A stretch of DNA of 37,715 nt. It comes from Treponema sp. (GTDB taxonomy: Bacteria; Spirochaetota; Spirochaetia; Treponematales; Treponemataceae). The stretch spans positions 1-37,715 of the forward strand of contig JAILON010000129.1 in the NCBI GenBank assembly GCA_024690865.1, read 5' to 3'. Positions within the stretch are counted from its first letter, which is position 1; the number at the start of each line of letters is the position of its first letter. The notes under the pieces are model-generated. The model made no database searches. It was given only the letters and a program-made list of their open reading frames with translations, and was not told the DNA's origin. Below are positions 1 to 7,943 of the stretch, piece after piece. Made by a program: the position numbers and the translations under genes.

Positions 1-17
1 GCTTTAACCGGAATCAG

Positions 18-404
18 TTAAATTGATATCCACCAGCATACACCATATTTATCAATAATGGTGGCACAACATTTACTCCATGGAAGTTCTCCGATAGGTT
101 CGATAATTACACCCCCATCGCTCAAAACTTGAAAAGCATTATAAACTGCTTCTTCTGTTCCCATTTCAAAAACGTTAAAGGTCATGGTTTCCCACTTGTT
201 CTTATGAACTACTTCTATGTCGCATGGATTTTTCGCTTCTGCCAATGCCAGAAAACCTTCCCCGTTTACAGATAGCTCACAGTGCTCATAAGCAGTGTTA
301 TCCTTGTTTTTAAACTCACGGGTTATTTCTGCTCCAAAAGCCTTGCAGTATGTTTCTGCTGCTTCAAAACTGTTTTTTACATATACCTGTGTATAATTCT
401 TCAT
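18..404 (-). CDS. VOC-superfamily (glyoxalase/PhnB-like) protein
   Basis: This 128-residue protein has the pattern of a PhnB-like vicinal-oxygen-chelate domain: an opening beta strand (NYTQVYVKNS), a helix (AAETYCKAFGAE), a central NKWETMTFNVFEM segment and a closing DKYGVCWWISI strand. Members of the family act in resistance, isomerisation or dioxygenase chemistry, and the substrate cannot be read from the sequence. The start at 404 is chosen because a GGAGG ribosome binding site lies 6 bases upstream; an in-frame ATG at 416 overlaps that site. It is the last gene of the minus-strand accessory array and reads towards the window edge. Confidence 0.8.
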   Translation of the reverse strand: MKNYTQVYVKNSFEAAETYCKAFGAEITREFKNKDNTAYEHCELSVNGEGFLALAEAKNPCDIEVVHKNKWETMTFNVFEMGTEEAVYNAFQVLSDGGVIIEPIGELPWSKCCATIIDKYGVCWWISI

Positions 405-458
405 AGCAACCTCCATCTACTATTGTATTTTCGAATTTACCGCCCCAATTATCACTGC

Positions 459-1205
459 TTATTCCTTTTTTAAGTATCTATAGGTATATACCTTCTTAAA
501 GCCAAGGCCGTCATAAAGTTTATAGGCTCCTTCATTAGTCTGAACCACCTGAAGCCATGCCGTTTTGGCGCCATCACTTTTTCCTTTTGACATCAGGGCT
601 TTGCAAAGCAATTTCCCATATCCTTTTCTTCTATAATCCGGATGTACTACAACATTTTGAATTAGCATATAACCTCTCTCCATTGCAGAAGAGGCAACCG
701 CTACAATCTTGCCCTGTTCTCTTATTGCAACATAATCAGTTTTGATGCAAACCTTATTCAGCATGCGTCTATATGTTGCCTGGCTCTTCTCACCAAATCC
801 CTCATATTCAAAATATGCACAAAGCCAATCATCAATAGGTTTGTTGTGGAAGGTAATGTCTCCCCCCGGCATAGCTATATCGTCTATTTCCCGGGCCATT
901 ACATCAGTAGGTGTAACTTCCTTGTAACCACGTTCTATAAGCAGCTTCATCATTTGTTCATCACCATCCGTAAGTTTAAATACGCATGGCAGATTTTGCT
1001 CAGAATAGATTTTTTCGCAGTTTTTAATCTTTTCGTTTACATTAATAGTAGATGGATAAATCATACTGACTGAGTTAGCACGATTTGTATGTCCCTCCGA
1101 AAATTTTAATATCCAGCCATCATACTGCATTATATTCAATGCAACATGAGCATTTGAAGCCAATTCTTCAAATAAAATGATGTCTTGTTTATTGTTCTTT
1201 TTCAT
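459..1205 (-). CDS. GNAT-family N-acetyltransferase
   Basis: This 248-residue protein carries a C-terminal GNAT fold. The acetyl-CoA pyrophosphate loop is RRKGYGK, following the beta-4 strand LIQNVVVHPDY, and the end has the usual LYDGLGFKKVYTYRYL. The N-terminal 110 residues (DGWILKF, ANSVSMIYPS) match the longer GNAT subgroup with a degenerate first half. An AGGAGG site precedes the ATG. The acceptor substrate is unknown; the neighbourhood of other small modifying enzymes suggests detoxification, which is an inference. Confidence 0.85.
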   Translation of the reverse strand: MKKNNKQDIILFEELASNAHVALNIMQYDGWILKFSEGHTNRANSVSMIYPSTINVNEKIKNCEKIYSEQNLPCVFKLTDGDEQMMKLLIERGYKEVTPTDVMAREIDDIAMPGGDITFHNKPIDDWLCAYFEYEGFGEKSQATYRRMLNKVCIKTDYVAIREQGKIVAVASSAMERGYMLIQNVVVHPDYRRKGYGKLLCKALMSKGKSDGAKTAWLQVVQTNEGAYKLYDGLGFKKVYTYRYLKKE

Positions 1206-1238
1206 AGCTTAATTCCTCCTGAGCAGCCCCTGATATGT

Positions 1239-1465
1239 TCAAAGCACAATCTCATAATAAAGATAATCGCCGGTAAAGGCACTTTCCGTCTCGTTCGCTT
1301 TTCTATCATACAGCTTAAATCCGACTGATTCATAATTCTTTGGTGCTGCAAGATTACTGTTGGTGCATACGATGATTCTTTTCAATCCGTCAGCCATTTG
1401 AGCATGATGGGAAGATCACTTGCGGTGAAATCTCTTATTTGAATCTGATTGTTTTCTTTCCTCAC
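1239..1465 (-). pseudogene. GNAT acetyltransferase remnant with internal deletion
   Basis: The stretch encodes a typical GNAT N-terminus (IQIRDFTASDLPIMLKWLTD) after a GTG start with an AGAGGGG site. It is followed directly, in a different frame, by a typical GNAT C-terminus (ADGLKRIIVCTNSN, then YESVGFKLYD and GDYLYYEIVL). The central half, including the acetyl-CoA loop, is missing. The in-frame reading stops at the junction. The simplest explanation is an internal deletion that joined the two ends out of frame. The remnant is non-functional as an acetyltransferase. Confidence 0.75.
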
Positions 1466-1484
1466 GTTTTCCCCTCTGGGTTTA

Positions 1485-2204
1485 TCATTCACCTTTTCTG
1501 ACATAAATCAGCAGAAAGTTCAGAATGTCATACAACCCTTTCTCCAAAAACTCCTTATCTCTTACGCCGTATTCATGTCCCGATTCAAACCATTCCTGCC
1601 ATGCGACATCGTAACAATCAGCCTCAAGAACCCTGATTTCGCACCGGCCTCCGCATTCTTTGTTTAACAGGTTCTCCCACCATTTGGCAGTTTTAAAGAG
1701 TTCGGAATCATCGCCTTCGGCCCATGTTTCAAACAGCTGCTTTATCTCACCCTGCGGTTGTTCCTTTAACCCCGGGATGGCAATCATCACATACCCCTTC
1801 TCCTTGACGAATGGCAAGATTTTCTCTGCAAATACGCCTTCCTTGCACCCAAAATAATGGTAAGAGTCCACGCTGACAATGTTATCAAAATAGTCGCGTG
1901 CAAACGGCATATCCATTGCGTCACCATGAATCGGTATAATCTTGTCCACAAGCCCGTTGTCTGTTATTCTTGTATAGTTTTCAGTTGCAGGAACCCATAG
2001 ATCAAACGCATAAACGTGTTTCGCATCGGTTTCATTGGCAATAAAAAGCGATGTCAATGCATATCCGCATCCCAGATCCAAAGTGCGGTCAAATTTCACA
2101 TCCTTAGGACATCTGCGGATCAATTCATCAAGCAGCCTGAATGAATTCGGGCCCATCAGGTATTCCTTAGTAAAATACTTTTTATACTTTTCTATATTGC
2201 TCAT
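1485..2204 (-). CDS. Class I SAM-dependent methyltransferase
   Basis: This 239-residue protein has a Rossmann methyltransferase core: motif I is TLDLGCGYALTS, the acidic end of beta 2 is YAFDLWVP, motif II is IHGDAMDMPF and motif IV is FDNIVSVDSYHYFG. The C-terminal third is a substrate-binding extension. The start at 2204 follows a GGAGG site; longer readings have no ribosome binding site. The class is small-molecule methyltransferase, substrate unknown. It lies downstream of a duplicated promoter (2393-2398) that has the same form as the one in front of the Fic gene. Confidence 0.85.
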   Translation of the reverse strand: MSNIEKYKKYFTKEYLMGPNSFRLLDELIRRCPKDVKFDRTLDLGCGYALTSLFIANETDAKHVYAFDLWVPATENYTRITDNGLVDKIIPIHGDAMDMPFARDYFDNIVSVDSYHYFGCKEGVFAEKILPFVKEKGYVMIAIPGLKEQPQGEIKQLFETWAEGDDSELFKTAKWWENLLNKECGGRCEIRVLEADCYDVAWQEWFESGHEYGVRDKEFLEKGLYDILNFLLIYVRKGE

Positions 2205-2274
2205 TTCAACCTCCACAAACCCCGATTTGTCATCATGCATAATATTGCAAGTTAATATCCCATTGCTTTTGCGA

Positions 2275-2385
2275 CTATCCGGGCTTTTTCTTCTCCAAAA
2301 AACCAAATGGGGCAAACTCCATGGTTTCAAATCCCTTACAGCAAAATAACAATATTCTCATTTTATCCGATGCAATTCGTGCCAT
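2275..2385 (-). other. Short leaderless reading frame behind a Fic-type promoter copy
   Basis: A 36-codon frame opens at 2385 with MARIASDKM and is preceded by an extended -10 element (TGC-TATACT, 2393-2398) ending 7 nt before the ATG. The promoter and the first codons (MARI) match those of the Fic gene at 9679; after that the two sequences diverge. It is most likely a promoter-plus-start duplicate whose original gene was lost, and which may now drive the downstream methyltransferase. Coding status is doubtful. Confidence 0.4.
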
Positions 2386-2432
2386 AGGCACTAGTATAGC
2401 ACAGTATCGGCTATATATAAAGCATTTTCGCC
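2375..2432 (-). repeat. Promoter-containing repeat, copy 1 (see 9668-9726)
   Basis: About 58 bp here match 9668-9726 at most positions. The match covers the first codons, the ATG, a -10 box preceded by TGC, and an AT-rich upstream segment ending in CGAAAA. The similarity stops shortly after the start codon. Confidence 0.7.
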
Positions 2433-2548
2433 GTCGTAGTGCTCCCGGCAGTGCAATTTTATCCAATTATGTCCTGCCGCTTTATGCTACTGTTGACCAT
2501 CAAAACAAGAGCGGTTCCGCATGAGGACGGAACCGGAAGGAGTTGCAG

Positions 2549-2938
2549 ATGGAAAAATCGGTTTTTGAAAGCTTCAACGAGGGAAAGCTCCGGCTCAAGG
2601 GGAGCGAGAAGGACTTTGCCGAGATTGCGTGGTCAAAGCATCCTGTCTTTGAAGGCGTCGAGCTAAAGCACATCATCACCGCAAAAGACACGGGCGGTGC
2701 GTTCAGCTATCACCTGGTGCGCATTGCACCGGACAAGAGCATCGGGAACCACATCCATGAGACGCAGCTTGAGACGCACGAAGTGATTGCCGGCAGGGGC
2801 GAGTGCATCAACGACGGTGCGCGCATTGCTTATGAGCCGGGCGTCATTTCAATCATGGGTGCAAAGGTCCCGCACGAAGTGAACGCGGGGAGCGAAGGCC
2901 TGTACCTGTTCGCAAAATTTTTCCCGGCACTGTGCTAG
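2549..2938 (+). CDS. Cupin-domain protein
   Basis: This 129-residue protein is a single-domain cupin. Motif 1 reads NHIHETQLETHEVIAGRGE, with the two histidines and the glutamate of the metal site, and motif 2 reads VPHEVNAGSEGLYLF. Small cupins of this type bind a metal and act as isomerases, dioxygenases or ligand sensors. The start at 2549 is chosen because GGAAGGAG lies 6 bases upstream; an in-frame TTG at 2543 abuts that site. It is one of only three plus-strand genes left of 21 kb and converges on the AraC gene. A 7-bp inverted repeat (2513-2534) precedes the ribosome binding site. Confidence 0.8.
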   Translation: MEKSVFESFNEGKLRLKGSEKDFAEIAWSKHPVFEGVELKHIITAKDTGGAFSYHLVRIAPDKSIGNHIHETQLETHEVIAGRGECINDGARIAYEPGVISIMGAKVPHEVNAGSEGLYLFAKFFPALC

Positions 2939-3019
2939 GGGCCGCCCAGCCCGCTCCGCGGTGCCGTCAGTGAGCTTTCCGCTCTGCGACCTCCCTGCCC
3001 GCTCCGTGGTACAACGGCC

Positions 3020-3676
3020 TTACTCCGAAGATGCACCGTCATCCTGCAGGGATGCCCTGTATTCCTTTGGAGTAAGGCCCACTACTTTCTGAAAGCATCT
3101 GTCGAGGTGGCTCTGGTCGCAGAAGCCTGCGTCATAGGTCACCTCGCAGACGCTTTTTTCTTCCTCAAGCAGTTTCTGAGCCTTCCGCACCTTGCACTGG
3201 ATCTGGAACTGGTGGGGCGTAAGGCCGAATACCTTTTTGAACTTCCTGATAAGCTGAAAGGGACTGATGCCTGCGTCCGCGGCCATTTCTTCTATGAGGT
3301 ACATGTTTTCAGGCTTGTCCAGAATGCTTGCCTTGAGTTCCACCAGCCTCCCGTCGCTAGCCACACGTGCACGACCGCCCTGCGGGTCGTCCTGCTGTTC
3401 ATCCTGGGCGGAAAAGAGGATGCAGGTGACCGCCATTGAATAGGGTCTGCCATCCACCGTCTTAATCTCGTGAACTACGTCGGGCGGAATCGTGAACTGG
3501 TCTCCCGCGCGGTAGATTCTCTCCGTTCCGTCCATGATGATGCAGACTTCCCCCTCTTCCACATAGCCGAGGACGAGGTGCCCCGTGTGCGTATGGGGCG
3601 CGTAGCATTTGCGCGAGTGCCTGTAGCGTACGCACTCAATTTCATCATTCTTTTTGTGGTAGGTGATTTCACTCAT
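3020..3676 (-). CDS. AraC-family transcriptional regulator
   Basis: This 218-residue regulator has an N-terminal cupin-like sensing domain (PHTHTGHLVLGYVEEGE, then RAGDQFTIPPDVVHEI) and a C-terminal pair of helix-turn-helices: LIEEMAADAGISPFQLIRKF and VCEVTYDAGFCDQSHLDRCF, closing with the family signature GLTPKEYR. It should bind DNA in response to a small ligand. The start at 3676 is chosen because an extended -10 (TGG-TATACT) lies 9 nt upstream and no Shine-Dalgarno is present, so the mRNA is probably nearly leaderless. Target genes are unknown; the neighbouring cupin and membrane protein are candidates. Confidence 0.88.
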   Translation of the reverse strand: MSEITYHKKNDEIECVRYRHSRKCYAPHTHTGHLVLGYVEEGEVCIIMDGTERIYRAGDQFTIPPDVVHEIKTVDGRPYSMAVTCILFSAQDEQQDDPQGGRARVASDGRLVELKASILDKPENMYLIEEMAADAGISPFQLIRKFKKVFGLTPHQFQIQCKVRKAQKLLEEEKSVCEVTYDAGFCDQSHLDRCFQKVVGLTPKEYRASLQDDGASSE

Positions 3677-3685
3677 TATATGCAC

Positions 3686-3694
3686 AGTATACCA
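3686..3694 (-). promoter_or_regulatory. Extended -10 promoter of the AraC gene
   Basis: On the minus strand the sequence reads TGG-TATACT, with the hexamer at 3686-3691. Its end is 9 nt before the ATG at 3676. No clear -35 box is seen, which fits an extended -10 promoter. Confidence 0.5.
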
Positions 3695-3697
3695 TAA

Positions 3698-4309
3698 TCA
3701 TTTTCTGAACTGGAAATGAAGGAATGAAAGTATTCCGACGGGCAGGAAATACACACACCACGCAACAAGAGCCAGCCTTCCGCCGATTCCGTCGCCGCCA
3801 GAGGACATCTTTACGAACATTCCCGTAATCGGCATAAACGTGCAGCTGAAATAGAACACTCCGTGTATCATCAGCAACGCCCTGAGCCACTTATCCGTCT
3901 TGTTCTTCGGCTTCATCGAAAGTCCCGTGAAGAAAGTGGAAAGTGCCATTACACCATAGCCGAGCAGGTCGTAGTTGAAAATAAGCCCGAACTTACCGAA
4001 TTCCAACAGATTTGCCGCCTGTTCATTCAACTGTTCGTTATTTACCGTAGTCAGCTGTGTAAAATAGACAATCATAATTAACGTGCCGTACACCGCCGCA
4101 AGGATCAAACCTATATTCGCAGCGACTTTGCGCTCCCTTTCGCACTCGTTGTGCAGACCTGCCGTCATCATGATAAACCCTATCGGCAGGATAAGGCAGA
4201 CAAAGAAGTAGCCCATAGAAAAATTGATTATCAGGAATAGTGCGAACAGAAACACTGTCACTGTTACGATCGCTGATCCTGCTTTAGATACCACCTTGTT
4301 CAAATCCAT
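3698..4309 (-). CDS. Multi-pass membrane protein of unknown function
   Basis: The 203-residue protein is largely hydrophobic, with about six membrane segments (for example VTVFLFALFLIINFSMGYFF, IGLILAAVYGTLIMIVYFT and ALVAWCVYFLPVGILSFLHF). No catalytic motif was recognised. A strong GGAGAG site precedes the ATG. It sits 13 bp upstream of the AraC regulator on the same strand, and the AraC promoter lies in that gap. A sensor, transporter or immunity role cannot be told apart from sequence alone. Confidence 0.7.
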   Translation of the reverse strand: MDLNKVVSKAGSAIVTVTVFLFALFLIINFSMGYFFVCLILPIGFIMMTAGLHNECERERKVAANIGLILAAVYGTLIMIVYFTQLTTVNNEQLNEQAANLLEFGKFGLIFNYDLLGYGVMALSTFFTGLSMKPKNKTDKWLRALLMIHGVFYFSCTFMPITGMFVKMSSGGDGIGGRLALVAWCVYFLPVGILSFLHFQFRK

Positions 4310-4319
4310 TTACTCTCTC

Positions 4320-4550
4320 CTACAAATTCCATGATTTCGTATGTTCGTTGAATCCGGCAAGCTTACAGAGACGGTTCTTAATGCGGCGCATCGCTTCAAT
4401 GTGCATGATCCAGTGGCGTGAAAAAGGCATCTGCTCATCTCCGGCAATCATTTCGTGAGCCACGATATCTTCTATCCTGAATATATGCCATATAGAATAC
4501 GCGAGCGTTTTGCTGTGATATCCGTCAGCCCGGTTTGCTGTCTGGTTCAC
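4320..4550 (-). pseudogene. DinB-like protein remnant, deleted at the N-terminus and centre
   Basis: The 76-codon frame joins a DinB-type metal-helix segment (SIWHIFRIEDIVAHEMIAGD) directly to what looks like the C-terminal segment of the same family (PFSRHWIMHIEAMRRIKNRL). Full-length relatives are roughly twice as long, so the first helix and the middle appear to be gone while the frame is kept. The GTG start has no convincing ribosome binding site, and the frame begins 8 bp after the stop of the broken GNAT gene. It is probably a deletion derivative. Confidence 0.6.
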
Positions 4551-4557
4551 TTCAAAT

Positions 4558-5013
4558 CTACCGTTCCAACAAAAATTTTACAAGCTCTATGCTGCCATCT
4601 CTTTCTGTACCGGCAATCTGAAATCCGCATTTTTCCGTATAGAATCTGATATTTTCACGCTTATGCAAAGGTGTTACCAAAGTCAGCCGCTTCCAGTCAT
4701 CGTAATAGCTCTGCACAAACTTTATAGCCTGTGTGCCAATTCCTTTTCCCTGATACTACGGGATGACGCACAGGCATCCGATTTCATATTCCTGTGGTCC
4801 GCCTGTATGGCACGATACACAGCCGACAGGTTTCGTGCCATACAGAATGATATGCTTAGTGGATGAACGTATGGATTCTTCCATCATTTCGATTGTCTTT
4901 CCATATCCTGGACATGTTCCGAATCGTTTATAATCGCTAAAAAAGGAAGCATTATATATATCGACCAGAAGTCCGGCATCATCAACCACCGCCTGTTTAA
5001 AATGTACAATCAT
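4558..5013 (-). pseudogene. GNAT acetyltransferase interrupted by an in-frame TAG
   Basis: The reading starts at 5013 (MIVHFKQAVVDDAGLLVDIY) and runs to a TAG at 4756-4758. It then continues in the same frame with YQGKGIGTQAIKFVQSYY, ENIRFYTEKCGFQIAGT and ELVKFLLER to a TAG at 4558. The stop sits one residue before the acetyl-CoA loop (QGKGIG), exactly where an arginine or similar residue is expected. Everything else is intact, so this is a recent nonsense mutation or, less likely, a readthrough site. With readthrough the protein would be about 151 residues. Confidence 0.85.
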
Positions 5014-5041
5014 ACCTGATTCCCTTCTCACGATTTCCTGT

Positions 5042-5701
5042 TTACATCACCCAGTAGACTGGATACTCTGTTTCGGCTTCAAAGCCGAATTTCTCTGCCA
5101 GATGCCGGGAAACGTCATTTTGCGCGTCCCAATGGACAGTGATGCCGCGTTTCATGCAATCCTGCAGCATCCGGGCAATACATGCAGTAGCCAGATTTTT
5201 TCCCTGATGAGCCTCTTTTGTGGATACATCCAGCTCCACTTCACTGTTCATGCTCAGAAACGAAGATGCCGCTGCCACAATTTCGCCGCCATAATACACA
5301 ACAGCGCCGGATCCCTCCGACTGAAAAGCGGGCCAGCAGGAATAATTCTTCCCATGGGAAAACGGATGCTGTTCAAACGCGGCCTCATCCATACCGGTCA
5401 GCAGGTAGCCTTCCGGGATTTCAATAGTAGTCGGCATGGTGAATCGGCATGAAGGTTTCATCGCCGTTCGCCGGTATATTACCGCATCGGGATACCGTGC
5501 CTGTATCTGCACTTCCCACTCGTTAGTCAAACATACCAGCGGCCTGTTTCTGAAAGCTGAGTCCACCCGGGCAATGGATTCCGCCTCCGGTTCCCCGTCC
5601 AGATAGACAAACAGCGCGTCCGTGATACTGCTCCGGTCGAACTGTTCCCGTTTGCCAAAAACGCCCTGCAGGGCTGCCCGATATAAAAGAGGAATATTCA
5701 T
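5042..5701 (-). CDS. GNAT acetyltransferase, ZmaR-like (GNAT_acetyltran family)
   Basis: This 219-residue protein resembles the GNAT_acetyltran family that includes the zwittermicin resistance enzyme ZmaR. The diagnostic part is AHQGKNLATACIARMLQDC followed by ITVHWDAQNDVSRHLAEKFG, with the HWDA motif typical of the group. The N-terminal half is a divergent second domain. The start at 5701 follows a GGAAGG site. Known members acetylate peptide-like antibiotics or unknown metabolites; a resistance role here is an inference. Confidence 0.8.
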   Translation of the reverse strand: MNIPLLYRAALQGVFGKREQFDRSSITDALFVYLDGEPEAESIARVDSAFRNRPLVCLTNEWEVQIQARYPDAVIYRRTAMKPSCRFTMPTTIEIPEGYLLTGMDEAAFEQHPFSHGKNYSCWPAFQSEGSGAVVYYGGEIVAAASSFLSMNSEVELDVSTKEAHQGKNLATACIARMLQDCMKRGITVHWDAQNDVSRHLAEKFGFEAETEYPVYWVM

Positions 5702-5766
5702 ATTATATTTCCTTCCTGAAGCAGATAATCCGGTTTGCTTCCGTGAATTCCGATTGCTTTTGTAAG

Positions 5767-6327
5767 TTACCCTGCAATGTAACCATTCCATTCTTTCTTA
5801 AGCAGCCTGTACTCCACGCGTGTCTTCATCTTTCCGTCATGCCACTCATAATCAAGATGCTCGGCTTCTTTAATGAACCCATTCTTTTGCATAACCTTTT
5901 CGGAGCCTCTATTTTCTGCAAGGCATCCGGTCGTAACCCTATAGACATTGTTCTGAGTAAAGGCATATTCCAAAACTTTGTGAACTGCCTCGGTTACATA
6001 CCCGTTTCCCCAGAACTTCGGATACGTAAAATAGCCCAGATGAACAATCTTTCCCACCGGGGTGTCATCTATGACTGTATAACCTATGCTTCCGACCTGT
6101 TCATGAGTATTCTTCAGTTCCATATGCAGGAAATAAAACTTTCTGTCGTCTTTCTCCATGTCCGCAAGCACATCTTTGAATTCTGCCCTGGCATCATCAA
6201 TAGAATGCAGCTTTATATCCTGCAAATAGTACATTGTCTTATCATCAGTTTTCAGCTTGAAATATGCATCAAAATCGCCATCGCATAAATCCCTCAAGAT
6301 AAGCCTGTCTGTTTCTAAATAAATCAT
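5767..6327 (-). CDS. GNAT acetyltransferase, RimJ/RimL type
   Basis: The 186-residue protein opens with the classic LETDRLILRDLCDGDFDAYF and has a complete GNAT core: LGYFTYPKFWGNGYVTEAV (acetyl-CoA loop with GNGYVTE) and NRGSEKVMQKNGFIKEAE. This subgroup acetylates protein N-termini or small amines. The start at 6327 is preceded only by a weak GAAGAT site. It lies between the ZmaR-like gene and a small acidic protein gene. Confidence 0.85.
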   Translation of the reverse strand: MIYLETDRLILRDLCDGDFDAYFKLKTDDKTMYYLQDIKLHSIDDARAEFKDVLADMEKDDRKFYFLHMELKNTHEQVGSIGYTVIDDTPVGKIVHLGYFTYPKFWGNGYVTEAVHKVLEYAFTQNNVYRVTTGCLAENRGSEKVMQKNGFIKEAEHLDYEWHDGKMKTRVEYRLLKKEWNGYIAG

Positions 6328-6356
6328 ATCTTCTACAATTCCCGATTTGTATAGTA

Positions 6357-6488
6357 TTACTCTTCTCCAAATCCTGCATACGGGATGCCGTTGATCAGAC
6401 ATTCCGCCGCATCTTCAATATCTTCATAATCAAGTTCCTCACCTTCCCGGGCGCAGCATTCCAATTCATCCACGATGTTTTCAATCAA
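6357..6488 (-). CDS. Small acidic protein, 43 residues
   Basis: A TTG start at 6488 is preceded by a good AAGGAG site and opens a 43-codon frame ending at TAA 6357. The product begins MIENIVDELECCAREGEELD and ends INGIPYAGFGEE. It is strongly acidic and looks helical. It lies 11 bp after one GNAT gene and 29 bp before another, so it would be co-transcribed with them. No family was recognised. The good ribosome binding site and tight packing support a real gene; an antitoxin-like or regulatory role is a guess. Confidence 0.5.
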   Translation of the reverse strand: MIENIVDELECCAREGEELDYEDIEDAAECLINGIPYAGFGEE

Positions 6489-6499
6489 ATTTCTCCTTT

Positions 6500-7024
6500 C
6501 TATAAACTTGAAGTTTTCCATTCTTCCCGCGTGATGGCAAAGGCATAGGAAATCGTATTCTTCGGATCGGGATATTCCTTCAGCTTTTTCATGCCGTTGG
6601 CCAGAGCCGTGCGCCAGGAACCCTCGTTGGTATATTTCATGTATGAATAGAGCACGTTGTACTTTGTGTTCAGGAAGGCCCAGTCGCGAACAGCACGGGC
6701 AGCTTCCTTTGCAAAACCCCGCCGCCAGTATTTCTTATGGATGTGATAGCCGATTTCCGGCAGCATCTCGCCGTCGATGTTCTGCATTGTGATGCCGCAG
6801 TCGCCGATGAATTCCCCGGTCTCCTTGAGCACCACCGCCCAAAGGCCGAAGCCGTACTGCGCATAGTTTTCAAGGTTCCATTCAATCCAGCGTCTGGTCC
6901 GCGCTTCGTCAAAGGGAGCCGGATAATGCTGCATCGTTTCGGCATCAGACATGATTTCATAGAGGGCATCATAATCATCACGTGTGTACTCCCGCAAGAG
7001 GAGACGTTCTGTTTCTATCCGCAT
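6500..7024 (-). CDS. GNAT acetyltransferase, RimJ/RimL type
   Basis: The 174-residue protein begins MRIETERLLLREYTRDDYDA and carries the loop YWRRGFAKEAARAVRDWAF, with EIGYHIHKKYW before it. The usual C-terminal SIxVxxKxGF segment is replaced by NEGSWRTALANGMKKLKEY, typical of one RimJ subgroup. A GAAAGG site precedes the ATG at 7024. The start falls one base from the stop of the upstream gene (7026), so the two are probably translationally coupled. Substrate unknown. Confidence 0.85.
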   Translation of the reverse strand: MRIETERLLLREYTRDDYDALYEIMSDAETMQHYPAPFDEARTRRWIEWNLENYAQYGFGLWAVVLKETGEFIGDCGITMQNIDGEMLPEIGYHIHKKYWRRGFAKEAARAVRDWAFLNTKYNVLYSYMKYTNEGSWRTALANGMKKLKEYPDPKNTISYAFAITREEWKTSSL

Positions 7025-7025
7025 T

Positions 7026-7940
7026 TTAACCTTTCTTCCAGAAGGTCCAGTGGGATCCTTTTCCGTAGCCGATTTTCTTGTAGAACTCATCTCCGCCGCC
7101 TGTCATGTGCGTTGCGCCAAGCGCTTTCATCCTGCGGTAATGCTCGGTAAGCGCAGCGGCGGCAAGCCCCTTCCTCCGATGGTCCGGGTGCGTGCAAAGC
7201 GGTTCCATGTACGCAAGCTTATTCTGCGGAACCCACCACATGCCGGAAAAGCAGACATACTCTTCGTTTGTATCCGCCAGTATGATGTTGTATTCCGGGG
7301 TCGCATGCGGAGACGGCGACAGGAATGATCTCCATCCGCTTTTGTGCGATTTTGCAGGGGTCCAGTCCAAAGAGTCGTCGTATTTATCCCAGTCCTTGAA
7401 CTCGCCTTTTTCACCGTGGCCAAAACCATACCAGCAGAGTTTCGAGCACTTCACAATGTCGATATGCTCCGGCCCGACAAAATGATATCCTTCCGGCAGC
7501 TCGTAATTCAGCTCATTCTTAAAATCAAAGATAAGGTCTTCATATTCGAAAACCTGTTTGAATCCGCGTTTTGCCGCCGCATCTTTCAGGAACTGCTGGC
7601 CGCCGGATAAGACAAGCTGCTGCTCGCCGCCAAAATGAGGCATTGTCGTAACCGCATACTCGACAAGCTCATCTGCCAGAAACTCATAGCCCTTGCGCAC
7701 GTTGAAATAGATGTCCGTCACCGGAGCTTCGTAATACACAAAGGCAACGACTTTGTCTCCGTCAAACCAGAGCCTGTCCAGGAACGAATAGGAAGTATCC
7801 ATCCATGAGGAAGAGAGCGCGTATTCAAAGAACGGAGCCGCCCGTCCACCATCATTTTCCCTGTCGTAGATTTCGACAAGGAAATTCCAAACGACATTGA
7901 TATCTGATAATATGTTGAATTGTCTCGTCGTTATGTTCAT
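7026..7940 (-). CDS. Tandem-GNAT acetyltransferase (304 residues)
   Basis: The protein is about twice the usual GNAT length. The C-terminal half has the catalytic pattern YMEPLCTHPDHRRKGLAAAA (loop HRRKGLA) and ends YKKIGYGKGSHWTFWKK. The N-terminal half (RQFNILSDINVVWNFLVEIY, ADELVEYAVTTMPHFGG) looks like a degenerate GNAT domain without the loop. A strong AGGAG site precedes the ATG. It begins 4 bp from the stop of the methyltransferase gene at 7944 and overlaps the control region of the next GNAT, so it belongs to the same operon. Confidence 0.8.
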   Translation of the reverse strand: MNITTRQFNILSDINVVWNFLVEIYDRENDGGRAAPFFEYALSSSWMDTSYSFLDRLWFDGDKVVAFVYYEAPVTDIYFNVRKGYEFLADELVEYAVTTMPHFGGEQQLVLSGGQQFLKDAAAKRGFKQVFEYEDLIFDFKNELNYELPEGYHFVGPEHIDIVKCSKLCWYGFGHGEKGEFKDWDKYDDSLDWTPAKSHKSGWRSFLSPSPHATPEYNIILADTNEEYVCFSGMWWVPQNKLAYMEPLCTHPDHRRKGLAAAALTEHYRRMKALGATHMTGGGDEFYKKIGYGKGSHWTFWKKG

Positions 7941-7943
7941 TTC

